From CAYOVG01 sp964407285 (GTDB lineage Bacteria > Desulfobacterota > Syntrophobacteria > Syntrophobacterales > Syntrophobacteraceae): a stretch of DNA of 40,848 nucleotides. The notes beneath the pieces were generated by a model that was not told where the DNA came from, did not search any database, and was given only the letters and a program-made list of their open reading frames with translations. The DNA lies in the NCBI GenBank assembly GCA_964407285.1, contig CAYOVG010000015.1, forward strand, positions 1 through 40,848, in the 5' to 3' direction. Below are positions 40,784-40,848 of this stretch, piece by piece (within the stretch, counting starts at the first letter, position 1; each line of letters starts with the position of its first letter). The position numbers and the translations under genes were made by a program.

Positions 40784-40848
40784 ATGGTAAGTGAAGCAAC
40801 CGGCGAAATGCGTGTGCAAAAAGCCATCGCGCGAGCCGGGGTCATGTC
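40784..40848 (+). CDS. rRNA pseudouridine synthase (RsuA/RluB family), N-terminal part only
   Basis: From ATG 40784 the frame reads MVSEATGE followed by MRVQKAIARAGVMS and runs off the window. The second block is the start of the S4 RNA-binding domain of RluB/RsuA-type pseudouridine synthases. A second ATG at 40808 begins exactly at the family start and may be the true one. Only 21 codons are visible, so the subfamily cannot be set. Confidence 0.75.
   Translation, partial: MVSEATGEMRVQKAIARAGVM

Noticed and set aside
1..40848. CRISPR arrays, complete insertion sequences, tRNA or rRNA genes
   Set aside because: I looked for regularly spaced direct repeats, transposase motifs with terminal inverted repeats, and tRNA-like cloverleafs. 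Apart from ssrA and the short tandem tracts listed, none was found by eye.

Overview
The window looks like the chromosome of a GC-rich anaerobic deltaproteobacterium (Desulfobacterota). The evidence is a rubredoxin/rubrerythrin pair, ferredoxin-type proteins, a DVU0298-type HEAT protein, the DHH-CBS-nucleotidyltransferase fusion typical of that group, and a tmRNA tag ending AYAVAA. A Syntrophobacter-like organism fits the gene content and base composition, but that is inference. Most of the window is ordinary housekeeping sequence. Two parts are accessory: a polysaccharide-type cassette at the left end and a decayed defence island at about 29.0-35.6 kb.

Layout. 0.2-3.9 kb: sugar-transfer-type ATP-grasp, glycosyltransferase and PaaK/CapK-like adenylate-forming enzyme, all on +. 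4.1-6.0 kb: minus-strand small protein, DnaQ-like exonuclease and another small protein. 6.5-7.7 kb: ketoacyl-ACP synthase III-like enzyme. 8.0-8.8 kb: a two-cluster ferredoxin protein behind what looks like a class II FNR-type promoter. 9.1-11.4 kb: rtcB and archease behind a promoter and a long structured leader. 11.6-15.1 kb: fabD, an MlaC-like protein, radC and a lone ABC ATPase. 15.2-19.4 kb: a Fic remnant, an FkbM methyltransferase, a DUF255 thioredoxin-fold protein and a degenerate 2-oxoacid oxidoreductase gamma subunit. 19.6-25.0 kb: copZ-copA, rubredoxin-rubrerythrin, a HEAT-repeat protein and a TIGR01777 epimerase. 25.4-29.0 kb: ptsH, ptsI, smpB and ssrA.

Defence island, 29.0-35.6 kb. 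Directly downstream of ssrA, a classic integration site, lies the C-terminal tail of a tyrosine recombinase on the minus strand. Next comes a RelE-fold protein that looks like the surviving N-terminus of a RelE-helicase fusion. It is followed by a type III-like methyltransferase (Mod) and restriction helicase-nuclease (Res), and finally by a frameshifted N-terminal scrap of a type I HsdM. Res is cut by an in-frame TAA after 59 codons, and the Mod target-recognition segment is strikingly AT-rich. I read this as a res-mod-relE/helicase defence operon carried by an element at ssrA and now decaying at both ends.

36.2-40.8 kb returns to core genes: an A-adding type tRNA nucleotidyltransferase, a site-2 protease, trpS and the first codons of an rRNA pseudouridine synthase.

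Several intergenic spacers are built of degenerate 7- and 8-nt tandem repeats and small hairpins. These recur at 0.1, 7.7, 8.9-9.1 and 28.3 kb, with one further 26-nt element shared between 28.4 and 39.6 kb.
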